Shown here piece after piece: positions 29,154 to 38,514 of a stretch of DNA of 64,000 bases. Made by a program: the position numbers and the translations under genes. The stretch lies in the NCBI GenBank assembly GCA_963734295.1, contig CAVTGS010000017.1, forward strand, positions 62,001-126,000. Reading direction: 5' to 3'. Origin of the DNA: JAEUMW01 sp963734295 (GTDB taxonomy: Bacteria > Pseudomonadota > Gammaproteobacteria > Burkholderiales > JAEUMW01). Position 1 is the first letter of the stretch, and each line of letters opens with the position of its first letter. Below the pieces are notes generated by a model, which was given only the letters and a program-made list of their open reading frames with translations, was not told the origin of the DNA and searched no databases.

Positions 29154-32153
29154 CTAACTCTCCGCGATCGCCGCCGCTCCCGCATCCTGTCTCGCCGCGA
29201 CGCCCTCGTGCGGCTCCAGATCGCGGTCGCTGCGGACCGGCACCGCCGAGACTTTCCAGATGCTCTCGCAATACTCCCGCACCGCACGGTCGGACGAGAA
29301 CCTCCCCATGCGAGCGACGTTCAGGATCGACATCCGTGTCCAGCGCGGGACATCGTGGTAGGCCCGCTGCACGTCCTCCTGGCAGCCGATGTACGCGGCG
29401 TAGTCGGCCAACACCAGATACGGATCGTGGTCGATCAGGCTATCGATCAGCGGCCGGAACATCTCTGCGTCGCCGCCCGAGAAGACGCCGCTGCGGATCT
29501 GATCCAGGGCTTCGCGCAGCTCCGGCTCCCGCTCATAGATCTCGCGCGGTCGATACCCCGCGCGCGCCGCGCGGTACACCTCCTCCGCGGTGAGGCCGAA
29601 CAGGAAGAAATTCTCGGCGCCCACCGCCTCGCGGATCTCCACGTTCGCGCCGTCCAGCGTACCGATGGTGAGCGCACCGTTCATGGCAAACTTCATGTTT
29701 CCGGTGCCGGAAGCCTCCTTCCCCGCGGTGGAGATCTGCTCCGAAAGGTCCGCCGCCGGATACACCGAATGCGCGTTCTTGACGTTGAAGTTGGGCAGAA
29801 AGACGACCTTGAGGTACTCGCTCACCACGGGGTCGTTGTTCACCACGTCGGCCAACGAATTGACGAGCTTGATGATGAGCTTCGCCATCGTGTAGTTCGG
29901 CGCGGACTTGCCGGCGAAGATCACGGTGCGCCGTACGTGGGCACTCTCCGGAAAGCGGCGAATGCGGTTATAGAGCGTGATCACGTGCAGCAGATTGAGA
30001 TGCTGCCGCTTGTATTCGTGGATGCGCTTCGCCTGAATGTCGAACATCGAGTCCGGGTCCACGCTGATGCCGGTCGAGCGCTGGATCAGCCGCGCGAGAT
30101 TGACCTTGGCCTCGCGTTTCACGCGCCGCCAGTCGTCCTGAAAGCCGGCATCCTCGGCGAAGGGCTCGAGCCTGCTGGCGTCACCGAGGTCGGTAATCCA
30201 TTGCGTGCCGATCCGGTCGCTCATGATGCGCGCGAGCCCGGGGTTTGCGAGCACCATGAATCGGCGCGGCGTGACACCGTTGGTCTTGTTGCTGAACTTC
30301 TCGGGCCACAGTTCGTGAAAGTCGCGCAAGGTCTCGTGCTCGAGCAGCTCGGTGTGCAACGCGGCGACACCGTTGATGGCATGGCAGCCGACGCAGGCCA
30401 GGTTCGCCATGCGCACCCGCGGCTCGCCGTGGTTGTCGATCAGGGACAGGCGTTGCACGCGCGCCTCGTCGCCGGGGTAACGGGCGCGGACCTCGTCCAG
30501 GAAGCGCCGATTGATCTCGAAGATGAGCTCCAGGTGCCGCGGCAGGAGCCACGCGAAAAGCCCCACCGGCCACGTCTCGAGCGCCTCGGGCAGGAGGGTA
30601 TGGTTGGTGTAACCGAACGTGCGGCGCGTGATGTCCCAGGCGCGCTCCCACTCCAGGTCGTACTCGTCTAGCATGAGGCGCATCAGCTCCACCACCGCGA
30701 TGGCAGGGTGGGTGTCGTTGAGCTGCACGGCATACTTCTCGGGGAACCGCTCGATCGCGCTCTCACCCTGGAAGAAGATCCGGAGCATGTCGCGCAGTGA
30801 GCACGAGACAAAAAAATACTGCTGCTGCAGACGCAAAGCTTTGCCGACCTCCGGCTCGTCGTTCGGGTAGAGCACCTTCGAGATCGTTTCCGAGCCGATC
30901 TTGCCGCTCACCGCACCGTAGTAGTCGCCGCGGTTGAATGCCTGCAGATCGAACGACTCGCAGGCCTCTGCTTTCCAGAGCCGCAGCAGGTTCGCCGTGC
31001 CCACCCCGTAGCCCGGGATCGGGGTGTCGCATGCCACGCCGCGGATCACGCTGTCCGGCACCCAGCTCGCGCGGAATCGTCCGTCGGCATCGAACCTGCC
31101 GTCGGTGTGCCCGCGCAGCTTCACCTCGAACGCGAGCTCGGGGCGCACGATCTCCCAGGGATTGCCGAACCGGAGCCAGTTGTCCGCGAGCTCCACCTGC
31201 CAACCGAACTTGATCGCCTGCTCGAACATGCCGAACTCGTAGCGGATACCGTAGCCGATGGCAGGGATCTGCAGGGTCGACAGCGAATCGAGATAACAGG
31301 CGGCGAGCCGCCCGAGGCCGCCGCTTCCCAGGCCGGGCTCCTGCTCCTGTTCCAGCAGATCCTCGAGGGCGATGCCGAGCTCGGCCATCGCCTGCCGGGT
31401 GGATTCCCAGATGCCGAGGTTGATGAGCGCGTTGCCCAGGTGTGGCCCAGGCAGGAACTCGGCCGACATGTAGCAGACGGTGCGTACCTTGCCCGCATGA
31501 TAGGTGGAGCTGGTATTGATCCAGCGCTTGAGCAATCGGTCGCGCACCGTGTAGGCGAGCGCCATGTACTGGTCGTTTTTCGTCGCGATCGCGGGAAAGC
31601 GGGCCTGCAGGCAGAAGAGGTTGCCGAGAAAGTCGCGCCGGATCGCATCCGCGCTCCGACCGGTGCGCGAATGCTCGTGACCAGCGTCGGTGTCGATGCG
31701 GCGTGGGCTCGAAGCTGCCGCGGAGAACCGCTCGCAGGCGCCAATCCCGCGCGTCTCCTTATCGAACTCGGCACAAATCTCGCCCGCGATCTCGTTACCC
31801 GTCATGAGCTTCGCATCGAGCGCCCGAAACGCGCGCAAAGGTTCGGGAATCACGACATCCCGCAGCAACACCAGCAGCGCGGATGCCTGTGCCTGTCGCA
31901 CCCGCCCGAGTGCGAGACCGATCTCGGACACCGCCCAGTCCGATGCGAGCAGCTCGGGCGAGACAAAGAAGGCGTACACGGACGACGTCCGCAGGGCCGC
32001 CTCGAACTCTTCCCGCCAGCCGTGCCGTTTTCGGATTTCCGCGTCGAGGTGATAGTCGACATGATGTGCGTCCAGCCCCGGGATGACCTCGGCGACCCGC
32101 GACTCGTCCGTCGCGGCATAGAACAGCAGCGCGCGGTGCCTTTCACTGACCAT
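29154..32153 (-). CDS. glgP: TIR-like domain fused to glycogen/alpha-glucan phosphorylase
   Basis: A 999-residue fusion. Residues ~5-115 look like a TIR domain: RALLFYAATDESRVAEV, then GWREEFEAALRTSSVYAFFVS, then SDWAVSEIGLALG, with Glu77 at the position of the NADase acid of TIR enzymes. After a ~50-residue linker, residues ~166-985 form a full phosphorylase that releases glucose-1-phosphate from alpha-glucans. The PLP-lysine motif EASGTGNMKFAMNG is intact (Lys821). ATG 32153 has AGGGAG seven bases upstream, and no in-frame start lies in the linker, so the TIR part is truly translated with the enzyme. Plain GlgP lacks this domain. Confidence 0.9.
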   Translation of the reverse strand: MVSERHRALLFYAATDESRVAEVIPGLDAHHVDYHLDAEIRKRHGWREEFEAALRTSSVYAFFVSPELLASDWAVSEIGLALGRVRQAQASALLVLLRDVVIPEPLRAFRALDAKLMTGNEIAGEICAEFDKETRGIGACERFSAAASSPRRIDTDAGHEHSRTGRSADAIRRDFLGNLFCLQARFPAIATKNDQYMALAYTVRDRLLKRWINTSSTYHAGKVRTVCYMSAEFLPGPHLGNALINLGIWESTRQAMAELGIALEDLLEQEQEPGLGSGGLGRLAACYLDSLSTLQIPAIGYGIRYEFGMFEQAIKFGWQVELADNWLRFGNPWEIVRPELAFEVKLRGHTDGRFDADGRFRASWVPDSVIRGVACDTPIPGYGVGTANLLRLWKAEACESFDLQAFNRGDYYGAVSGKIGSETISKVLYPNDEPEVGKALRLQQQYFFVSCSLRDMLRIFFQGESAIERFPEKYAVQLNDTHPAIAVVELMRLMLDEYDLEWERAWDITRRTFGYTNHTLLPEALETWPVGLFAWLLPRHLELIFEINRRFLDEVRARYPGDEARVQRLSLIDNHGEPRVRMANLACVGCHAINGVAALHTELLEHETLRDFHELWPEKFSNKTNGVTPRRFMVLANPGLARIMSDRIGTQWITDLGDASRLEPFAEDAGFQDDWRRVKREAKVNLARLIQRSTGISVDPDSMFDIQAKRIHEYKRQHLNLLHVITLYNRIRRFPESAHVRRTVIFAGKSAPNYTMAKLIIKLVNSLADVVNNDPVVSEYLKVVFLPNFNVKNAHSVYPAADLSEQISTAGKEASGTGNMKFAMNGALTIGTLDGANVEIREAVGAENFFLFGLTAEEVYRAARAGYRPREIYEREPELREALDQIRSGVFSGGDAEMFRPLIDSLIDHDPYLVLADYAAYIGCQEDVQRAYHDVPRWTRMSILNVARMGRFSSDRAVREYCESIWKVSAVPVRSDRDLEPHEGVAARQDAGAAAIAES

Positions 32154-32465
32154 GACTCATTCTCCCTATCGATGATACGTCCCAGATCACGCTGGCGGAG
32201 ACGAGACGCCCTCTTCGTGCGTGGTCGCGCCGCCCGGCGCATGGTCCCGGAATCCGCGCTAGGCAAGGTGCGCCTCGAGGGTCCGCTCCCGTTCCCGCAT
32301 GGAGACCCCTCAACTTAGCCGCGATTGATGGTGCCGATCAAGACCGACCGCCCCGCTCCATAGCAGGACAGATGTCCCCCCGCGCAACACGTCATCCGGG
32401 ACGGGCGACTGCGCCGAGTAGTCCCGTCGCTCACTGACCGGCAACGCAGCCCCATGGCGGCACCG
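32154..32465. other. Intergenic stretch with no gene recognised
   Basis: The interval between the divergent TIR-GlgP and tandem Cache genes is 475 bp. This part holds no convincing coding sequence. On the minus strand a TATCAT lies about 15 bp before the GlgP ribosome site and may be a -10 box, without a clear -35. The remaining right part carries a sigma-54-like promoter. Confidence 0.5.
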
Positions 32466-32481
32466 TGGCACGGGCCCTGCT
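32466..32481 (+). promoter_or_regulatory. Sigma-54 (-24/-12) promoter before the tandem Cache gene
   Basis: TGGCACGGGCCCTGCT fits the TGGCACG-N4-TTGCW consensus, with GG and GC ten bases apart. The start point would be near 32492, with a leader of about 137 nt to ATG 32629. Confidence 0.6.
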
Positions 32482-32628
32482 GAATAGTCGCACTGGCGGT
32501 CTGAACTGCATCATTCCGTGACAGGAAGAAGGGCTGCCCGGCGTGTTTGATCCAGCGCAAAGACGTGCACGGCCGCGCTGTCTACAATTGCGCCGGTTCG
32601 ATTTAAGCTCAATTTAGCGAGGTATACG

Positions 32629-33546
32629 ATGAATTCGATACGATTCGGCCGCACTGCACTGCTGCTCGCTGGCCTGTTCAGCGCGATCGTCGCGCTGCCA
32701 GCTGCCGGACAGGGAGGAGGCGGCCAGGCCGCGCAGAAACCGCCACCGGCGACGCTCAACGTGCCGCGCGGCTCGCCCAAGCAGGCGCAGGCACTGCTCG
32801 ACAAGGCGGTCGCATACCTTCAGTCGCAGCCCGCGGAGAAGGCATTTGCCGCCTTCAACAATCAGAAGGGGCACTTCGTCCAGGGCGATCTGTACGTCTT
32901 CGTCTTCGACCTCGAGACCGGCATCATGCACGCGCATGGCGGCTCGCCCGAGGGGCTGGTCGGTATGAACGTGCTGGACCTGCGGGACGCATCCGGCAAG
33001 CCGCTCATTCGCGAGATGGTCGAGGTCGTCCAGACGAAGGGGAGCGGCAGCGTCGAGTACCGGTGGCTGAACTACAAGATCAACCACCTGGAAATCAAGA
33101 ACTCCTTCGTGAAGCGCGTGGGGAACTACGTGGTCGGCGTCGGCTACTATGTTCCGCGCGGGGCCCCGGAGGAGGCCCGCGACCTGCTCGGCCGAGCCGC
33201 CGCTGCGCTACGGGCGGATCCGAAGGAAGCACTCGCCGCATTCAACAGTCCGTCCAGCCGGTTCACCCACTACGATTTGTATGTATTCGTGGTCGGAATC
33301 AACGATGGCAAGTTCTACGCAATGGGTGCGAATCCCGGACTGGTCGGCTTGGATGTGAAAGATCTGAAAGATGCCGCCGGCAAGCCCATCATTCAGGACA
33401 TGATCGCAATCGTGAAGGACAAGGGCACGGGCGTATACGACTACGTCTGGCGCAACCCGGCGAACAACAAGGTCGAGCCGAAGCACTCCTACATCGAGCG
33501 GGTGGACGACTATCTGATCGGCGTCGGCTATTACACCAAGCAATAG
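32629..33546 (+). CDS. Secreted tandem Cache-domain protein
   Basis: A 305-residue protein with a signal peptide (residues 1-28, ending PAAGQG) and two homologous single-Cache units at about 45-168 and 172-305. Both units run from an A-rich helix through ALAAFNSPSSRFTHYDLYVFV-like to GYY (unit 1 NNQKGHFVQGDLYVFVFD). No membrane segment follows and there is no output domain, so it is a free periplasmic ligand-binding protein. Partner and ligand are unknown. GAGG lies before the ATG. It is followed by a strong terminator. Confidence 0.8.
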   Translation: MNSIRFGRTALLLAGLFSAIVALPAAGQGGGGQAAQKPPPATLNVPRGSPKQAQALLDKAVAYLQSQPAEKAFAAFNNQKGHFVQGDLYVFVFDLETGIMHAHGGSPEGLVGMNVLDLRDASGKPLIREMVEVVQTKGSGSVEYRWLNYKINHLEIKNSFVKRVGNYVVGVGYYVPRGAPEEARDLLGRAAAALRADPKEALAAFNSPSSRFTHYDLYVFVVGINDGKFYAMGANPGLVGLDVKDLKDAAGKPIIQDMIAIVKDKGTGVYDYVWRNPANNKVEPKHSYIERVDDYLIGVGYYTKQ

Positions 33547-33566
33547 CGACGGCGCCCGAGGCGGCA

Positions 33567-33597
33567 GAAGGGCGGCGTAAGCCGCCCTTCGCTTTTT
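33567..33597 (+). terminator. Intrinsic terminator after the tandem Cache gene
   Basis: GAAGGGCGGC, loop GTAA, GCCGCCCTTC, then GCTTTTTG: a perfect 10-bp stem with a five-T run. Confidence 0.9.
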
Positions 33598-33711
33598 GTG
33601 CGGGCGGCATGCATGGAGCAAGGCCGCGGCATTTGGCGCAGCAGCGCGTGCACCGGTTTCTGAGATAAAGTAACGGCAGGACTCAAAACCGAGAGAGCGA
33701 TTCACCGACCG

Positions 33712-35121
33712 ATGAAGGACCGTTCTACGCCCCAGTCTCCCACGGGCGTGCGCGCTTTCTGGGACTGGCTCACCGGCAGCCGGCGCAGGCGTGCCCCGGT
33801 CGGACACCGCACGCTCGCCGGCGTGGAGCTCCGCGCGCTGCGCAACATGCTGCGTGAATCCTTTGCGGGTATCGGCGGCGAGACCGCCGTCCGCGGCCGC
33901 CTCGCGTCGACCCTCGAACTCTACTCCGAGTTGGGCGACGAAGGCCGCAAGGCCTTCATGAAGCTTCTCATCGACGACTTCGGCGCGGACGAAGCGGCCA
34001 TCGGGCGCGCCATCGAGACTTACAGGGCAACCACCGAACCGCGCGCCCGGCGCCGGGCCGAAGCGCAGCTGCGCCACGCGCTCGCGAGTCCGCGCGTGCG
34101 CATTCTGCGTCACTTCAACCTGCTGCCCGAGGGCGTCAAGTTCCTGGTCGACCTGCGCGCCGACGTGCATCGCTACATCCGTCAGTCGCCGGAGCTCGAG
34201 GTGATCGACGAAGAGCTCTTTGCGCTTTTCTCGAGCTGGTTCGACGTGGGCAACCTCGAGCTGCGCCGGATCTCGTGGCACTCGCCGGCCGCACTGCTGG
34301 AAAAGCTCATCGCCTACGAGGCGGTGCACGAGATCAGGTCCTGGAGCGATCTGCGCAATCGAATGGACTCCGACCGCCGCTGCTACGCGTTTTTCCACCC
34401 GCGCATGCCGGAGGAGCCGCTGATCTTCGTAGAGATCGCGCTCGTCGCAGCGATTGCGTCCAACATCCAAACGCTTCTCGACGAGTCGGCACCACCCATG
34501 GATCCGCAGGCAGCACAGGCGGCCATCTTCTACTCGATTTCCAACACACAGCCCGGGCTGCGCGGCGTTTCGTTCGGCGACTTCCTGATCAAGCGGGTCG
34601 TGGAGCAACTGACCTCGGAGCTCCCGAAGCTCAAGACCTTCGCGACCCTGTCGCCCATCCCGGGTTTTCGCAAGTGGCTCGACGCGCGCCTCAAGGCGAA
34701 GGACGCAAGCCTCTTCGGGCCCGAGGAGGCGGCCAAGCTCGCGCGCAGTGCCGGCGTCGACGACCCCTTCGACGGCCTGGTGCATCTCATGGAGCGGGAG
34801 CTCGACAAGCACGACGACCAAGCCACCACGACCCTGGCGCCGGTCGTGACGCATCTCGCGGCGCGCTATCTGGTCGAGGAGAAGGAGCAGGACCGCCCGC
34901 TCGACCCGGTCGCCCGCTTCCACTTGGGCAACGGCGCGCGCCTGGAACGCATCAACTGGCTGGCAGACACGTCACCGCGCGGGCTGCGGCAGTCCGTCGG
35001 CGTGATGGTGAACTACCTGTACAAGCTGGGGGACATCGAGTCCAACCACGAGGCCTACGCACGAAAAGGGCGGGTTACGATCAGCGACGCGGTGAAGCGG
35101 AACCTGCGGAAGCTCGCGTGA
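33712..35121 (+). CDS. Malonyl-CoA decarboxylase
   Basis: Converts malonyl-CoA to acetyl-CoA and CO2. The 469 residues have the all-helical N-terminal oligomerisation domain and the GNAT-like catalytic domain. Family motifs seen are HPRMPEEPLIFVEIAL, SISNTQPGLRGVSFG, FATLSPIPGFRKWL and HLGNGARLERINWLAD (the catalytic His and Ser/Asn region). No malonate-transport or matB genes are adjacent, so it stands alone here. Confidence 0.93.
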   Translation: MKDRSTPQSPTGVRAFWDWLTGSRRRRAPVGHRTLAGVELRALRNMLRESFAGIGGETAVRGRLASTLELYSELGDEGRKAFMKLLIDDFGADEAAIGRAIETYRATTEPRARRRAEAQLRHALASPRVRILRHFNLLPEGVKFLVDLRADVHRYIRQSPELEVIDEELFALFSSWFDVGNLELRRISWHSPAALLEKLIAYEAVHEIRSWSDLRNRMDSDRRCYAFFHPRMPEEPLIFVEIALVAAIASNIQTLLDESAPPMDPQAAQAAIFYSISNTQPGLRGVSFGDFLIKRVVEQLTSELPKLKTFATLSPIPGFRKWLDARLKAKDASLFGPEEAAKLARSAGVDDPFDGLVHLMERELDKHDDQATTTLAPVVTHLAARYLVEEKEQDRPLDPVARFHLGNGARLERINWLADTSPRGLRQSVGVMVNYLYKLGDIESNHEAYARKGRVTISDAVKRNLRKLA

Positions 35122-35186
35122 CGGGGCCGTGGCCCCCCGGGCATTGCGACCGCGCAGTGCCGCCTGGCTGCGCCGGACCCAGACCG

Positions 35187-35741
35187 TCACTGCAGTCCGA
35201 GCTTGCTGCTGACATCCTGCCTGAAACGCACCGCCTGCTCCGGCTTCGGGATCTCGCAGGCGAGCGCATCGACTACCGCTTTCAGGTCGCGCCCCTGCTC
35301 GAAATGCTCGGGACAGACAATTGCCGCCATTGGGCCGATGTACTCCGCGAGCGCGCGCTCGAGTATTGCCTTGGCGTCGCCGGAGATGCCGTGCGCCGCG
35401 TTGGCGACCTGCTCCCGACGCCCGCCGGGGTGCGGCCGCCTCGCGCTGCTAGCAAGCTCGCCCAGGATATGGCTCGTGGCAGGCAGCGGTACCCGCGACT
35501 GCGCCGCGATGGCGCCTTCGGCGAAGCGGAACCGGCACGCATCGATGGTCTGCATCAGCGCCAGCGCGCTCACCCCGAGCTTGGCCTTGAAGGCGAGGAA
35601 GACGATCTCCCCATGCTCGAGATTGATCTGCGCGGAATGATTGGTATCGGTCGCGACGTATACGATCCCGGAACGCCGCTCGCGCGACCATTGCGTGAGT
35701 GCGGTGATCAGATCCGAAAACGGGGCGTAGGCTTGACTCAT
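35187..35741 (-). CDS. DUF4388-like small signalling protein
   Basis: A 184-residue cytosolic protein. Residues ~10-80 resemble DUF4388/PATAN domains (RRSGIVYVATDTNHSAQINL, HGEIVFLAF). After a linker, residues ~120-180 form a helical domain (DAKAILERALAEYIGPMAAIV), similar to domains attached to bacterial kinases and cyclases. It lies 36 bp downstream of a Cache-HAMP protein that lacks an output domain, so it may be that sensor's partner. That link is inference. Confidence 0.6.
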   Translation of the reverse strand: MSQAYAPFSDLITALTQWSRERRSGIVYVATDTNHSAQINLEHGEIVFLAFKAKLGVSALALMQTIDACRFRFAEGAIAAQSRVPLPATSHILGELASSARRPHPGGRREQVANAAHGISGDAKAILERALAEYIGPMAAIVCPEHFEQGRDLKAVVDALACEIPKPEQAVRFRQDVSSKLGLQ

Positions 35742-35777
35742 CGTGGCTTCCCTGCAAGGCGCAACATGAGAATTCCA

Positions 35778-36863
35778 TCAGGCCCGCTTGCGCAATCTCC
35801 CCATGGCCATCTGGATGCTCACGCTCATCCGCTCGATGGCGCGTGCGAGAGCGCCGATCTCGTCGCCGCGCTCGGTCTCCATGATCTTGCCCCCGCTCTC
35901 GCCGCGGCTGATTTCGTCGGCAACGGTCGTAAGCCTGCGGATCGGATCGGAGAGACGGCGGCCCAGCCAATAGGCGACCGCGGACACGAGCACCAGTGTG
36001 ACCGCCATGAGGACGAGCGCATTGCGCTCGACTTGACGCAAGGGGGCGAACGCTTCGTCGTAGTCCTGCTGCACGATGAGACTCCAGCCCTGCCCGAGCT
36101 TGCGCCGATAAGCCACGATGCGCTTGCCGTCCTCCTCGAACACCATCGGCCCTTGGCTCGCGTCCTGCGCCCGCAGGGCAGGATGGCTGCCCAGATCCTG
36201 CAACACCCCGGTGAGCTTCTCCGGCCTGCCATGGGCGATGACCTTGTTGTGCTCGTCCAGCAGAATGGCATAACCGCTCTCGCCGATGCGGGTGTCCGTC
36301 ACGGTCTTGGACAGGTCACCCAGGTCCATCGCCATGGCGATCACGCCCATGAGCTCGTTGGCGGAACCCGTGATGGGTCCGGCCAGAATGAGGGCGGGCT
36401 TGCCGCTGGTCTTGCCGATCACGATTTCCCGGCCCAGTGCACTGCCGTTCATGACCTGCTTGAAATAGGACCGGTCTCCGTACTGCACGGTGGGCTTGTC
36501 ATCGCTCCGACCGATGTTCTGACCGTCCGGGCGCACGGTGAACACGAGATAGGCCCACGGGTAATGGGCAGCGATGGTCTTCAGGAAAGCGTTCTGCCGT
36601 TCGGCAGCCATGGACACGACGGCATCGGTGGCGGCGCCTTGCCTGAGGACGCGTCGATTCATGTCCTCCCAGTCGCTCACCTTGATGGCAAGGGCATCGG
36701 TCGTCTTGACGAAGCCCGCGGATATGTTGGTGGTCCAGTCCTGCTTGGCCTTGTAGCTGCTGATGTACCAAAGGCCTGCCAACGGCACCAGCGCGACCAC
36801 GAACATGGTGACCAGAAGCTTCTGAAAGATGCTGAAGCCGTGGCTTTTCTTTCCCGCCTGCAT
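35778..36863 (-). CDS. Double-Cache HAMP membrane sensor without output domain
   Basis: The 361 residues have TM1 (~14-34), a periplasmic dCache domain (YPWAYLVFTVRPDGQNIG, YGDRSYFKQVMNG, GVIAMAMDLGDLSKTV), TM2 (~275-297) and a HAMP region (RRLSDPIRRLTTVADEISRG). The protein ends about 15 residues after HAMP (MGRLRKRA). Chemoreceptors, kinases and cyclases with this front end normally go on for 200 or more residues. No frameshifted output domain is seen downstream, only the small DUF4388-like gene. Confidence 0.82.
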   Translation of the reverse strand: MQAGKKSHGFSIFQKLLVTMFVVALVPLAGLWYISSYKAKQDWTTNISAGFVKTTDALAIKVSDWEDMNRRVLRQGAATDAVVSMAAERQNAFLKTIAAHYPWAYLVFTVRPDGQNIGRSDDKPTVQYGDRSYFKQVMNGSALGREIVIGKTSGKPALILAGPITGSANELMGVIAMAMDLGDLSKTVTDTRIGESGYAILLDEHNKVIAHGRPEKLTGVLQDLGSHPALRAQDASQGPMVFEEDGKRIVAYRRKLGQGWSLIVQQDYDEAFAPLRQVERNALVLMAVTLVLVSAVAYWLGRRLSDPIRRLTTVADEISRGESGGKIMETERGDEIGALARAIERMSVSIQMAMGRLRKRA

Positions 36864-36991
36864 GGTGGTTCTCCTCTCCCAAGATGCTGAACGCCGGCGT
36901 CCGCAGGGATGACGAATCCACTGTCATGGTCGTGCGGCGCACACGGGGTCGTGGGGGGACTCCAGCAAATATCTAGCCAACTTCCCCCCTC

Positions 36992-38212
36992 TCATTCGAT
37001 TCGCATGCCCGCACCGCGGAACATCGCAAGCGGCGCCACGGCGCACAGGAGACCCAGGCTCGCGAAGGCGAAGCCCCAGGCGACCGGATCGTTCTTGCCG
37101 CCGGCGGCGTCGAGCACCGCGCCGAACGCGAGCGGACTCAGGAAGCCGGCGCCGAAGCCGAGAAAAGAATAGAGCGCCATGGCCGCGCCGCGCCGTGCGG
37201 GCGCGGTGATCGCGACGAGGCCGGCAGTGAGTGCCGCCGAGTCGGCCATCACCGCGCTGTTGTAGGTCACCAGCAGAAGCGGCGCGAGCCACCACGCGAG
37301 GCTGCCGGCGAAGCCGGTGATCCAGGCGAGCGACGCCGAGGCGAGCATCGCCGCGAAGATCAGCCGGCGGCGGCCGATGCGGCCGGCGAGCTCGTTGCCC
37401 AGTATGCTCGCCGGCTGTCCCAGCAGGTTGATGAGCGCAGCGACCGTAGCCGGCGCGATGGCGCCCGTGGAACCCGGATCTAGCGCATAGCAGAAGGCCA
37501 CGAACGCGACCATCCAGGAGCGCAGCCCGAAGAGCTCCCAGCAGTGCGCCGCATAGCCCAAGACGTAGCCCCGCACCGCGCGGTCGGCGAGCAGCCGCGG
37601 CGGCGCCGGTGCCGTCGGCTCCTCTGCGCCGGGCGCTGGAAGTGACGTCGGCCGCAGCGCAGCGATGACGATGATGCCCGCCGCGACGGGACCCAGCGCC
37701 GCGAGCGCAAACGCCGCCGGCCAGCCGAACGCCGCCGCGGACCACCCGGCGAGCACCAGCGAGGCACTGGTGCCGATGCCGAAGGTCGAGGTGTAGAAGG
37801 CGACGTAGCGGCTCTGTCGGGCGCCGCCGATGCGGTCCGCGAGCAGGCGCAGGCCCGGCATGTAGGTACCCGCCAGTCCGGCACCGCTCACCGCCTGAAA
37901 GAGGCCGGCCGACACCGGGCCCGCGGCGAAGGCAGCGAAAGCGGCGAGCCCCGCCGCGGCAAGCAGGCAGGAGCCGAGATACACGCGACGCGCGTCCAGC
38001 CGGTCGGTCAGACCCGAGAGCAGGGGCACCGCGAGCATGTAGCCGCCGAAGTAGGCCCCCGCAATCCAGCCCGCCTCCTTGCCGGTGAGTTCCCAGACAT
38101 CGCGCATTAGCGGCAGCAAGGCCGGAAAGGTCGCGAAGCCGAGCATGCTGAGCGCCTCGGCCGTGCACAAGAGGGCCACGGTGCGCCCGGGGGATAACGA
38201 AGTGTGAGCCAT
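36992..38212 (-). CDS. Major facilitator superfamily transporter
   Basis: A 406-residue inner-membrane protein with about 12 hydrophobic segments and the MFS loop-2 motif GLTDRLDARRVYLG. The start MAHTSLSPGRTVALL at 38212 was chosen; the frame upstream of it is not transporter-like. Substrate unknown; general form like cyanate or nitrate-type and drug exporters. Divergent from the hemerythrin gene. Confidence 0.85.
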   Translation of the reverse strand: MAHTSLSPGRTVALLCTAEALSMLGFATFPALLPLMRDVWELTGKEAGWIAGAYFGGYMLAVPLLSGLTDRLDARRVYLGSCLLAAAGLAAFAAFAAGPVSAGLFQAVSGAGLAGTYMPGLRLLADRIGGARQSRYVAFYTSTFGIGTSASLVLAGWSAAAFGWPAAFALAALGPVAAGIIVIAALRPTSLPAPGAEEPTAPAPPRLLADRAVRGYVLGYAAHCWELFGLRSWMVAFVAFCYALDPGSTGAIAPATVAALINLLGQPASILGNELAGRIGRRRLIFAAMLASASLAWITGFAGSLAWWLAPLLLVTYNSAVMADSAALTAGLVAITAPARRGAAMALYSFLGFGAGFLSPLAFGAVLDAAGGKNDPVAWGFAFASLGLLCAVAPLAMFRGAGMRIE

Positions 38213-38514
38213 GTCGCCCGTTCGACGATGGACAGATCCAACTCGGAGCATACGATGGCGCGAGCCCGCAGGACCAAGGGAGCGTCGTGCGCCGGGCGCG
38301 GCGAGGGGTCGAGCGCGTTCGCCTTCGACTACATGGGCAAGTGACGCGGCTCGCTTCGTCACTCGAGCGGAAAAACTTGCACGCGGGAGATGCAGGATAT
38401 TCCTGCCTGCGCCGCGGCTTCGCCTCCAACCCTCTGATTCCTCGTGTGTCTTCTCGCGGAACGGCCGTTGCATTGGGCACGTGCTCTTCCCCCACATGAG
38501 AGAAGGAGAACACC
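38213..38514. other. Intergenic stretch between MFS and hemerythrin genes, no gene recognised
   Basis: Divergent promoters are expected here, but none matching sigma-70 well was found. AGAAGGAGA just before 38515 is the hemerythrin ribosome site. Confidence 0.4.

Noticed and set aside
34275..36890. 871-codon plus-strand frame across malonyl-CoA decarboxylase and the Cache-HAMP genes
   Set aside because: Covers the 3' half of one real gene in a wrong frame and two real genes on the other strand.
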